Positions 1 to 8,951 of a stretch of 64,000 bases of DNA are shown here, piece after piece. The stretch comes from Sphingomonas astaxanthinifaciens DSM 22298. Lineage in GTDB: Bacteria > Pseudomonadota > Alphaproteobacteria > Sphingomonadales > Sphingomonadaceae. Where the stretch lies: NCBI RefSeq assembly GCF_000711715.1, contig NZ_JONN01000001.1, forward strand, positions 124,001 to 188,000, read 5' to 3'. A program made the position numbers and the translations under genes. The notes under the pieces were generated by a model. That model saw only the letters and a program-made list of their open reading frames with translations. It made no database searches and had not been told where the DNA came from. How positions within the stretch are numbered: position 1 is the stretch's first letter; every line of letters begins with the position of its first letter.

Positions 1-2103
<2,103 letters not shown>

Positions 2104-2122
2104 GTCCTGGCATCACGAGCGA

Positions 2123-2155
2123 GGGGCCGGCGGAGCGATCCGCCGGCCCCTTTTT
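2123..2155 (+). terminator. Rho-independent terminator of katG
   Basis: A perfect 12-bp stem (2123-2134 with 2139-2150) closes on a GCGA tetraloop and runs straight into five T residues (2151-2155). The T run reaches the stop codon of the convergent oxyR gene. Confidence 0.9.
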
Positions 2156-3054
2156 CATGGGTACCGGAGGCGGCGCAATTCCTCTGCGAGCAGCCGGAAT
2201 TCAGGTTCGCGCGGGCTGCCCTGCCGCCATACGAGCGCGATCTTTCGCCGGGCGTCCTCGGATACCAGGGTCCGCACTTCGACCCCGGTCCCGTCGAGCA
2301 GTCCCGCCTCGACCGCCATTTGCGGGACCAAGGTCACGCCGAGCCGGTTGTCGACCATCTGCACCAGTGTGTGCAGCGAGGTGCCGAGGATCATCGCCGA
2401 GGAGCGCATTTCGGGCCGGTTGCAGGCCGCCAGCGCATGGTCCTTGAGGCAATGCCCGTCCTCGAGCAGCAGCATGCGCGCCGCGGTGATCTCGTCGGGA
2501 CGGATCTCGTCGCCCGAAAGTTCGCCGGCGGCCGAGGCGATCAGCAGGCGGTCTTCGAACAGCGCGTCATGGTCGATGTCGCCGCAGTCGAACGGCATCG
2601 CCAGGAGCACGCAGTCGACCAGCCCCCGGTGAAGGCTGTCGCAGGCCGTGGCGCTCGGCTCCTCGCGCAGGAACAGCTTCAGTTGCGGATGTTCGGCGCG
2701 CAGCCGCGGCAGGAGCGGGGGCAGCAGGAAGGGCGCGATGGTCGGGATCACCGCCATCCGCAGTTCGCCGGTCAGCGGCTCGCGCTCGGCCTGCGCCATG
2801 TCGGCAAGTTCCTCGGCCGAGCGCAGCACCAGCCGGGCCTTGGCGACGATCCGGTTGCCGAGCGGCGTGAAGCGCAGCACCCGCCGCGACCGCTCGACGA
2901 GGGTCGAGCCGAGCAGCGACTCGAGCTCGCGCAGCGAGGCGGACAGGGTGCTCTGGGTGATGAAGCAGCTCTCGGCGGCGCGGCCGAAGTGACCATGGTC
3001 GTGAAGCGCGACCAGATACTGGAGCTGGCGGAGGGTGGGGAGATAGGCTGTCAT
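2155..3054 (-). CDS. oxyR: OxyR-type LysR family regulator (peroxide sensor)
   Basis: This is a LysR-type transcription factor of 299 residues, the usual length. The N-terminal winged helix-turn-helix covers about residues 5-62, and a periplasmic-binding-like sensor domain follows. The segment EDGHCLKDHALAAC matches the OxyR redox switch. Its two cysteines (about 202 and 211) are nine residues apart, as are Cys199 and Cys208 in E. coli OxyR, so a peroxide-sensing disulfide is likely. It is convergent with katG, a classic OxyR target. I chose the ATG at 3054 because it aligns with known OxyR N-termini; an in-frame TTG at 3066 is less likely. A short dyad, AACAA-N7-TTGTT (3074-3090), lies just upstream and could be an autoregulatory site. 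Confidence 0.9.
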   Translation of the reverse strand: MTAYLPTLRQLQYLVALHDHGHFGRAAESCFITQSTLSASLRELESLLGSTLVERSRRVLRFTPLGNRIVAKARLVLRSAEELADMAQAEREPLTGELRMAVIPTIAPFLLPPLLPRLRAEHPQLKLFLREEPSATACDSLHRGLVDCVLLAMPFDCGDIDHDALFEDRLLIASAAGELSGDEIRPDEITAARMLLLEDGHCLKDHALAACNRPEMRSSAMILGTSLHTLVQMVDNRLGVTLVPQMAVEAGLLDGTGVEVRTLVSEDARRKIALVWRQGSPREPEFRLLAEELRRLRYP

Positions 3055-3284
3055 CGGTTCAGTCAATCAATACAACAAGTCTAAGTTGTTAGACCATCCA
3101 TTCCAAAGCGGGCATTGGGAAGGCAACGGACATGCCTGTTCCCCTGCATGGCATTCCGGGCCGCCGCCGCCAGCCTGTGATCCTTCCCCCTTGGATCGGC
3201 ACGATGCGGCGGCGGCCAATCGCTGCCATTGACCCTGCTGTATTGTCGCTATAGCACACCCCTGACTTTTTCCGGGGGTGCGTG

Positions 3285-4919
3285 ATGCGACTGGTGGCGA
3301 TGGGTGCGATGATGGTGGCGGCGGCGACAGCTGCCGATGCGACGCCGCCAGGCTTTCCGGCGCGGGCTTCTGCGGTCCTCGCGAGCGCTGCCCCGGCCGA
3401 CGGACCGGGCATCGTCGCCGTCGTGAGCGAGAATGGGCGGGTCGTCTGGCGCGGCGCAGCGGGCAAGGCCAACCTCGCCACCGGCGCGCCCTTGGCCCCC
3501 GCGAGCCTCTTCCGCTACGCCTCGATCAGCAAGCAGTTCACGGCCGCCCTGGTCCTCAAATATGTCGAGGATGGCCGGCTCGGGCTCGACGACGATCTCG
3601 GCAAGCTGCTCCCCGCCGAAACGCCGGAGGCCTGGCACAAGGTCACCGTCCGCCAACTGCTCAATCACACGTCGGGGATCCCCAGCTATACCAGCAAGCC
3701 GGGCTTCATGGCCGAGGCGAATACCGCGCGGGCGATCACCACGCGGCAATTGATCGACGTCACCCGCGACATGCCGATGGATTTCGCGCCCGGCACCCAG
3801 TTTCGCTACAACAACACGGGTTACGTGCTCCTGTCGGCGATCGTCGAGAAACTGTCGGGCAAGCCCTGGTATGCCGCGCTGCGCGAGCGGATCACCGGTC
3901 CGCTCGGGCTCACGTCGATCCGCTGCGGCTGCGAGCCCGGGCCGGCGGTGGTCGAGAGCTATACCGGCGGCAACCGGCCTTCGCAGAAGATCGACATGAC
4001 CGTTCCGAGCGGGGCGGGGGCCTTGGTCGGGACGGCCGAGGACCTCGCCCGGTGGGCCGCCGCGCTGCACGGCGGGAAGGTGGTGAAGCCCGCCAGCTAC
4101 CAGGCGATGATCACCCCCGCGATGCCGGCGGGGGCGACCGAGAAATATGGCTTCGGGCTGTCGCTCGGCGACGTCCGAGGACTTGCCGCCATCGGGCATA
4201 ACGGCGGCATCCCGGGCTTCTCGACCGAGAGCATCTATGTCCCTTCGAAGAAGCTGTTCGTCGCCGCGCTGGCCAACAGCGACAGCGGCGCGGTCAATCC
4301 CGGCATCGCCGCCCGGCGGCTGCTGGCCGAAGCCGCCGGCATTCCCTTCCCCGAGTTGAAGGCCATGCCGACGGACCTGAGGACGCTCGAACCGCTGTTC
4401 GGCGTCTACAGCGGCGCCGGGGGGCAACGGCGCTTCTTCGCCCGCGACGGCAAGCTCTACACGCAGCGCGCCGACGGTGCCCGGGTCGAGGCCTATTGGG
4501 CCGGCGGCGACCGCTTCTTCTACGGTCCCGATTCGCTCAGCTATTTCGCGGTCGCGACGGGCGCGGACGGCAAGCCGGTGATGACCTTTCACCCCAATGG
4601 TGCACTCGCCGGCGAGACGCTCGCGCGCACCGGTCCGGTTCCACCCGAGGCCGCCGCCGCGCCGCTGACCCCGGCGCAGCTCGACCGCCTGGCCGGAAGC
4701 TATGCCTTCGGGCCCGCGACCATGACCATCGCGCGGAGCGGCGCCGGTCTCACCGCGCAACTCACCGGCCAGCCGCCGATCGCCCTCGATTCGATCGGGC
4801 CGAACGAATTCCGGACGGTCGGGGTCGATGCGCGGCTGGTCTTCGAGGAGGAAACCGGCAAGCTCGTCCGGGTCGTCCTCCACCAGAACGGCCGGACCAT
4901 CCCTTTCGCCCGCCAGTAA
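3285..4919 (+). CDS. Secreted serine hydrolase, class C beta-lactamase/PBP-like family
   Basis: The 544-residue protein starts with a hydrophobic stretch ending near ATAADA that looks like a signal peptide, so it probably acts in the periplasm. The beta-lactamase/penicillin-binding fold is shown by an SxxK motif (SISK, about residues 80-83), a YxN motif in RYNNTGY and an HNGG turn near the end of the domain. A C-terminal extension of roughly 180 residues follows. Family members include D-aminopeptidases, esterases and peptidoglycan hydrolases, and the substrate cannot be told here. The ATG at 3285, with GGGGG upstream, is preferred over the GTG directly before it. It ends three bases from the stop of the convergent TetR gene. 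Confidence 0.8.
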   Translation: MRLVAMGAMMVAAATAADATPPGFPARASAVLASAAPADGPGIVAVVSENGRVVWRGAAGKANLATGAPLAPASLFRYASISKQFTAALVLKYVEDGRLGLDDDLGKLLPAETPEAWHKVTVRQLLNHTSGIPSYTSKPGFMAEANTARAITTRQLIDVTRDMPMDFAPGTQFRYNNTGYVLLSAIVEKLSGKPWYAALRERITGPLGLTSIRCGCEPGPAVVESYTGGNRPSQKIDMTVPSGAGALVGTAEDLARWAAALHGGKVVKPASYQAMITPAMPAGATEKYGFGLSLGDVRGLAAIGHNGGIPGFSTESIYVPSKKLFVAALANSDSGAVNPGIAARRLLAEAAGIPFPELKAMPTDLRTLEPLFGVYSGAGGQRRFFARDGKLYTQRADGARVEAYWAGGDRFFYGPDSLSYFAVATGADGKPVMTFHPNGALAGETLARTGPVPPEAAAAPLTPAQLDRLAGSYAFGPATMTIARSGAGLTAQLTGQPPIALDSIGPNEFRTVGVDARLVFEEETGKLVRVVLHQNGRTIPFARQ

Positions 4920-4922
4920 GCG

Positions 4923-5516
4923 TCAGTCGCGCAGGGGCGAGCCGGCAAGTCCCTCGATCTGGGCGGCGGCGACTTCGCGCACGGCTTCACGGTCGAGCCC
5001 GCAGGCCCGCGCGATCTCTTCGCCCGCGAGGCTGTCCCCGATCGCCAGCAGGGTGAGGCTGAGCGTCATCCGGTCGACCGGACGGGGGTCGCCCGCGGCG
5101 CGCATGGTGCGGATGATCCGCTCGATGGTCGCGATCACCGGCTCGAGCGCCTCGCGCTGGCGGGTCAGCGCGACCCAGCCGATGAGTTCGCCCGCGCCGT
5201 CGCGGCGGAAGGCGTCGAACATGGCGTCGATCACGTCGCGCTCGCTCGCCTCGCCGCGGCGGCGCTGCTCGATCGCGCTCTCGATCGAGCTTGAGACGGT
5301 TCGCGCGATATCCTCGGCAAGCGCGCGCTGGAGCCCGGCTGCCGAGCCGAAATGATGGAGGACGTTGGCGTGGGTTCGGCCGACCCGCGCGGCCACGGCC
5401 TGCAACGTCACCGCCGCGGCACCCTCCCGCATGAGCAGGTCGCGCGCCGCCGCCACCGCCGCGGCCCGGCTCTCCTCAGGCGACACCCGCTTCCGGGTCA
5501 GGGCATTTATTGACAT
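4923..5516 (-). CDS. TetR family transcriptional regulator
   Basis: The protein has 197 residues from the ATG at 5516; a TTG 12 bases upstream is less likely. The N-terminal helix-turn-helix region includes VTLQAVAARVGRTHANVLHHF, the usual TetR DNA-recognition part, followed by an all-helical ligand domain. It is divergent from a ferritin-like hydrolase gene with only about 50 bases between the starts. Regulation of that neighbour and of itself is the simplest inference. The ligand is unknown. Confidence 0.85.
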   Translation of the reverse strand: MSINALTRKRVSPEESRAAAVAAARDLLMREGAAAVTLQAVAARVGRTHANVLHHFGSAAGLQRALAEDIARTVSSSIESAIEQRRRGEASERDVIDAMFDAFRRDGAGELIGWVALTRQREALEPVIATIERIIRTMRAAGDPRPVDRMTLSLTLLAIGDSLAGEEIARACGLDREAVREVAAAQIEGLAGSPLRD

Positions 5517-5567
5517 TCTTGTAAGCAATCTTCAGATAGGATTCTGTCATTCGATTGGAGGACCCGC

Positions 5568-6455
5568 ATGAGCGTGGCAAGTCTCGAGCGCGTTTCGGTC
5601 ACCCCGGAAGACCTGACGATCACCCCGCGCGACCGCCGATTCGGCCGCGAGGAGCAGACTCCGCGCTGGTGGCTCAACAACTCGCCATACGAGACCGCGC
5701 TCTACAATGCGCTGTCCGCCACCTTCCCCAAGGGCGAGGCCTATTTCATCGAGAGCATCCGCGCCTTCCGCGACCAGGCCGACGAGAAACTGGCGGGCGA
5801 GATCCGCGCCTTCACCACGCAGGAAGTGATCCACAGCCGCGAGCATCTCGCCTTCAATCGCCGCGCGGTCGAGGCCGGCTACGACCTCGCGCCGCTCGAG
5901 CAGACCGTGCAGGAGAGCCTCGACCTCCTCAAGGGCCGGCCGCCGATCCTAGACCTCGCCGCGACCATGGCGCTCGAGCATTTCACCGCGATCATCGCGC
6001 ACGAGCTGCTGGCCAATCCGCGCCACCTCGCCAATGCCGACCAGGCGACCGCGGACCTCTGGCGCTGGCATGCGGTCGAGGAGATCGAGCACAAGGGCGT
6101 CGCCTACGACACCTGGCTTGCGGCGACCAAGGACTGGACCCGGTTCAAGCGGTGGAAGGTGAAGAGCATCCTGATGCTGCTCGTCACCCGCAACTTCGTC
6201 CAGCATCGCACGCAGGGCGTGCTCGAACTGCTCCGCCAGGACGGGATCACCGGGCTTCGCGCCTGGGCCGGGGCCCTGTGGGTGATGTGGGGCCGGCCCG
6301 GCATCTTCCGCAAGGTCGGCGCGGCCTGGCTCGGCTATTTCCTGCCGGGCTTCCACCCGTGGAAGCATGACGACCGCGCGCTCATTCGCGGGTGGGACGC
6401 GACCTACGATTATCGGCAGGAGCCGCCCGCACGCCGCGTCCGCAAGGCGGCCTAG
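5568..6455 (+). CDS. Predicted metal-dependent hydrolase (PF10118-like)
   Basis: This 295-residue protein resembles the family annotated as predicted metal-dependent hydrolases, which has a ferritin-like helical core. Likely metal ligands are spaced along the helices: the Glu/His in QEVIHSREH, EHFTAIIAHE and HAVEEIEHKGVAYD. There is no signal peptide. The chemical reaction of this family is not established. A good Shine-Dalgarno sequence (GGAGG) lies before the ATG. It sits divergently from a TetR regulator, suggesting inducible expression. Its stop codon interlocks with that of the convergent GNAT gene in the four bases CTAG. Confidence 0.75.
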   Translation: MSVASLERVSVTPEDLTITPRDRRFGREEQTPRWWLNNSPYETALYNALSATFPKGEAYFIESIRAFRDQADEKLAGEIRAFTTQEVIHSREHLAFNRRAVEAGYDLAPLEQTVQESLDLLKGRPPILDLAATMALEHFTAIIAHELLANPRHLANADQATADLWRWHAVEEIEHKGVAYDTWLAATKDWTRFKRWKVKSILMLLVTRNFVQHRTQGVLELLRQDGITGLRAWAGALWVMWGRPGIFRKVGAAWLGYFLPGFHPWKHDDRALIRGWDATYDYRQEPPARRVRKAA

Positions 6456-6988
6456 GCCGCCAGCACCCGTTCCTCGCAGCCGAGGTCGAGCGTGAACAGG
6501 CGCGCCAGCTGCTCGCCGTTGCGCGCGCAGCTGTGCCGCGGCGCCGTCCGCCCGGTAGGCCGGAAGCCGAGCTTCTCCAGCACCCGCCCGCTCGCCGGAT
6601 TGTCGATGAAGTGCGACGCCTCGAGCCGGTCGAGCCCGATGGTCCGGGCAATCTCGACCAGCTGCCGGCACGCCTCGGTCGCATAACCCCGGCCCCAGTG
6701 CGCGCGGGCAATCCAGTAGCCGATCTCCACCGCGCCCGAGGGCGAGCGGTCGAAGCCCGCCGCGCCGATCAGCTCGGGCTCGCCATCGGTCCGGCGCAGC
6801 AGCACGAAGCGCGGCAGGACGATGTCCTGCGGCTTGGCCAGGAACTCGTGGGCCTCGGCCTCGCCATAGGGCCAGGGCGCGGTGCCGAGGTTCCGGACGA
6901 TCGCCTCGTCGGCAATGGCCCGGGCGAGCGCGGGCGCATCCTCGGCCCAGCCCGGTCTCAGCAGCAGTCTCTCGGTACGAGCGAACAT
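6452..6988 (-). CDS. GNAT family N-acetyltransferase (RimJ/RimL-like)
   Basis: The protein has 178 residues. The acetyl-CoA-binding motif A is visible as HWGRGYATEA, preceded by the beta strand VEIGYWIA and followed by NPASGRVLEKLGF, all typical of the RimJ/RimL subgroup. The acceptor could be a protein N-terminus, an amino acid or a small molecule; nothing nearby decides this. I chose the ATG at 6988 (MFARTERLLLRP) rather than in-frame starts further upstream, because homologues begin just before the TERLLLR strand. A perfect 18-bp palindrome lies upstream of the start. Confidence 0.8.
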   Translation of the reverse strand: MFARTERLLLRPGWAEDAPALARAIADEAIVRNLGTAPWPYGEAEAHEFLAKPQDIVLPRFVLLRRTDGEPELIGAAGFDRSPSGAVEIGYWIARAHWGRGYATEACRQLVEIARTIGLDRLEASHFIDNPASGRVLEKLGFRPTGRTAPRHSCARNGEQLARLFTLDLGCEERVLAA

Positions 6989-7009
6989 CTTCGGACCTCT
7001 CTTCCCCGA

Positions 7010-7027
7010 GGCCCCGCTAGCGGGGCC
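7010..7027. repeat. Perfect 18-bp palindrome upstream of the GNAT gene
   Basis: GGCCCCGCTAGCGGGGCC is fully self-complementary and lies about 22-39 bases upstream of the GNAT start. No T run follows on either strand, so it is not a simple terminator. It may be an operator or an RNA processing hairpin; no partner protein can be named. Confidence 0.5.
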
Positions 7028-7035
7028 AGATGACA

Positions 7036-7088
7036 AAATCGGGAGAAGAAAAAGAAAGGGAGAAGAGGGGGCTTCCCTCTTCTCCCTT
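7036..7088 (-). terminator. Terminator of the rplU-rpmA operon
   Basis: On the minus strand a 12-bp perfect stem (7058-7069 with 7075-7086, extendable by two A-T pairs) with a five-base loop is followed by a T-rich tract (complement of 7036-7057). It lies downstream of the rpmA stop. Confidence 0.8.
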
Positions 7089-7155
7089 CCAGGTCCTCGG
7101 ATGAAGTCCTGTATCGGGCTGCCCCCTCCTGGGGCGGCCCGTCATCGACCAACCC

Positions 7156-7437
7156 CTATTCGGCTGCGTCCGCAATCGGCGCCATAAGCGCTTCCACGTG
7201 GACGAACTTGCGGCCTTGGCGGCCGTCGCGAAACGCGACTTTGCCGTCGGTAAGGGCGAAGAGTGTGTGATCCTTGCCGAGGCCCACATTGGTGCCCGGA
7301 TAGACGCGCGTGCCGCGCTGGCGCACGATGATGTTGCCGGCGACGACGTTCTCGCCACCGAACTTCTTCACGCCCAGGCGCTTGCTCTCGGAATCACGGC
7401 CGTTACGCGACGAGCCGCCTGCCTTCTTATGTGCCAT
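7156..7437 (-). CDS. rpmA: Large-subunit ribosomal protein bL27
   Basis: bL27 has 93 residues, normal length. It begins [16 protein letters not shown], the flexible N-terminal arm that reaches the peptidyl-transferase centre of the 50S subunit. The core [21 protein letters not shown] and [12 protein letters not shown] are diagnostic. It lies five bases downstream of rplU and is co-transcribed with it. Confidence 0.98.
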   Translation of the reverse strand: MAHKKAGGSSRNGRDSESKRLGVKKFGGENVVAGNIIVRQRGTRVYPGTNVGLGKDHTLFALTDGKVAFRDGRQGRKFVHVEALMAPIADAAE

Positions 7438-7442
7438 CGTTC

Positions 7443-7949
7443 TTAAGCCTTCGGAGTCTTCTTGGCCTTGCTCTTAGCAGGCGCAGCATTCTGAGTCGAG
7501 GTCGCTTCCTCGGTGGCGGTGGTGCCGGCGTCGGCGGGGGCGACGCCCTCGCTGGTCGGCGCCGACTTGGCCTTGGCCTTCTTCGGCGCGGCCGGGGCCT
7601 CGTTGCCCTCGGGGGCAGCGGCCTTCTTCGGGGCGGCCGACTTGGCCTTCTCGCCGCCGATCGACACGATCTTCAGGATCGTGTGCTGCTGGCGGTGGCC
7701 GGCCTTGCGGCGATAGTTGTGGCGGCGGCGCTTCTTGAAGACGACGACCTTCTCGCCCTTCGCCTGGGCGACGATCTCGGCGGCGACGGTCAGGCCGTCG
7801 GTGCCCTTGAGATCGCTACCCTCACCGGCCAGCAGGATATCGCCGAGGGTGATGCTGTCACCGGCATTGCCGTCCAGCTTCTCGACGACGATCTTGTCTC
7901 CGGGCGACACGCGATACTGCTTGCCGCCGGTGCGCACGATAGCGAACAT
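7443..7949 (-). CDS. rplU: Large-subunit ribosomal protein bL21 with long C-terminal tail
   Basis: bL21 binds 23S rRNA domain I and L20. The family core occupies about residues 1-103 ([14 protein letters not shown] to [13 protein letters not shown]), including the [14 protein letters not shown] basic segment. The protein then continues for about 65 residues rich in Ala, Lys, Pro, Thr and Glu, giving 168 residues against the usual 100-105. Such tails occur in alphaproteobacterial L21. The start at 7949 is fixed by alignment to the conserved N-terminus; the open frame upstream is not coding. It is the first gene of rplU-rpmA. Confidence 0.96.
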   Translation of the reverse strand: MFAIVRTGGKQYRVSPGDKIVVEKLDGNAGDSITLGDILLAGEGSDLKGTDGLTVAAEIVAQAKGEKVVVFKKRRRHNYRRKAGHRQQHTILKIVSIGGEKAKSAAPKKAAAPEGNEAPAAPKKAKAKSAPTSEGVAPADAGTTATEEATSTQNAAPAKSKAKKTPKA

Positions 7950-8059
7950 GGGCCTCTTCTCTTTTCTTTGCTCGAAAGCCTGGAATTTCTCACCCATGCG
8001 GCAGCGTGGCGCCAACCCGCGCGGGAAAGCGTGCCCCCTAGGAGAGGATGGCCCAAAGG

Positions 8060-8518
8060 TCAACCGACCGGATAGGCGGTCGAGCTTTTGCAGCGCTCCA
8101 TCGCGAACTTCGAGGTCACGTTCTTGAGCGGGCCGGCCGCGATCAGCTGCTTATAGAAATTGTCGAAATGACCCATGTCGCGGACGGCGACCCGCAGCCA
8201 GTAATCGGTCTCGCCCGCCATCCGCACCACCTCCAGCACTTCGGGCAGGCGCGACACGCCGGCGAGAAACCGCTCCTGCCATTCGGGGCTGTGGTCGCGC
8301 GCCTCCACCTCGATGAAGACGATGAGGCCAAGGCCGAGCGCGCGCGGATCGACCAGGGCCACCGTCCGCTCGATCACCCCCGCGGCGCGCAGCTTCTGGA
8401 TCCGGCGCCAGCAGGGAGTCGGGGACAGGCCCACCCTTGCACCGACCTCCGCCACGGGAAGAGTCGCGTCGTCCTGCAGGATGGCGAGGATCCGCCGGTC
8501 GGTCTGATCCATTTTCAT
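8060..8518 (-). CDS. Lrp/AsnC family transcriptional regulator
   Basis: The protein has 152 residues. The N-terminal helix-turn-helix ([13 protein letters not shown] through [15 protein letters not shown]) is typical of Lrp/AsnC proteins. The C-terminal RAM/AsnC ligand domain follows ([12 protein letters not shown] to [12 protein letters not shown]). Family members sense amino acids and form octamers. A second ATG two codons in is equally possible. The palindrome at 8542-8557 upstream of its start is a candidate autoregulatory site. The target pathway is not evident; the TonB receptor downstream on the other strand is one option. Confidence 0.88.
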   Translation of the reverse strand: MKMDQTDRRILAILQDDATLPVAEVGARVGLSPTPCWRRIQKLRAAGVIERTVALVDPRALGLGLIVFIEVEARDHSPEWQERFLAGVSRLPEVLEVVRMAGETDYWLRVAVRDMGHFDNFYKQLIAAGPLKNVTSKFAMERCKSSTAYPVG

Positions 8519-8541
8519 TGTGTCGCGAGATTGAGCATGAA

Positions 8542-8557
8542 CTTGCATGATTGCAAG
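8542..8557. promoter_or_regulatory. Palindrome upstream of the Lrp-type regulator
   Basis: CTTGCA-TGAT-TGCAAG is a perfect six-base inverted repeat centred about 30 bases upstream of the regulator start. Its position fits an autoregulatory operator. Confidence 0.45.
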
Positions 8558-8951
8558 CCGCGCTGCATCGGGCTTGTTATTCGCGGGCCCCTCTTGCGGC
8601 GCTCGGCTGACGAGGGCAATTTGACGGTGTTCCGAACGGAAGACGTCTTGATCAGAGCACGCAAGATTATTCCAAATCGGGATGGCCGGCAGTCCGGACG
8701 CTCATTCGTGTCCGGAGGGCCGGCCTCTCTTTCATGTTGACCCCTTGAGAGACTTGCCCCGGCGGACCCCCTCCGCCGGGGCTCTTTCGTGCGTGCAACA
8801 TCCGTTGTTGCGTTGAAGTATCAGTCACTTGGCAAAGCGAATGGGCCGGAAAAACCCGGCTTGGCGCGGGGCGTCACGCGGGAAAGACTGAAGGGTGACA
8901 GTAAAGGCGGGTGCCGGGGGCGGCACCTGGAGCAAACAGGGAGCCAGAACC
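8558..8951. other. Long intergenic region before the TonB receptor
   Basis: About 390 bases carry no convincing gene. The region holds two plus-strand terminator-like hairpins (described separately), a short GCAAC/GTTGC hairpin near 8795-8812 and a 7-bp stem GGTGCCG/CGGCACC (8910-8927) in the probable leader of the receptor gene. I could not match the leader to a cobalamin, TPP or other known riboswitch. Confidence 0.5.
8684..8787 (+). ncRNA. Candidate small RNA ending in tandem terminator-like hairpins
   Basis: Hairpin 1 pairs 8684-8699 with 8710-8725 (two 7-bp blocks around a two-base mismatch) and is followed by TCTCTTTC. Hairpin 2 pairs 8757-8766 with 8772-8781 (10 bp, CCCCC loop) and is followed by CTCTTT. 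No plus-strand gene lies upstream, because the neighbouring Lrp gene is on the minus strand. A short untranslated transcript would explain them. The 5' end is not defined and no known RNA family was recognised. Confidence 0.4.

Noticed and set aside
3074..3090. OxyR binding site AACAA-N7-TTGTT upstream of oxyR
   Set aside because: Arms of five A/T-rich bases are too short to name as an operator; kept only as a remark on the gene.
3249..4883. A 540-codon open frame antisense to the serine hydrolase
   Set aside because: The sense strand encodes a full beta-lactamase-type domain with all motifs; the antisense product is Arg/Gly/Asp-rich without similarity.
8795..8951. Possible cobalamin or TPP riboswitch before the first TonB receptor
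   Set aside because: The leader has hairpins but lacks the B12 box and the TPP consensus segments, so I cannot support any riboswitch class.
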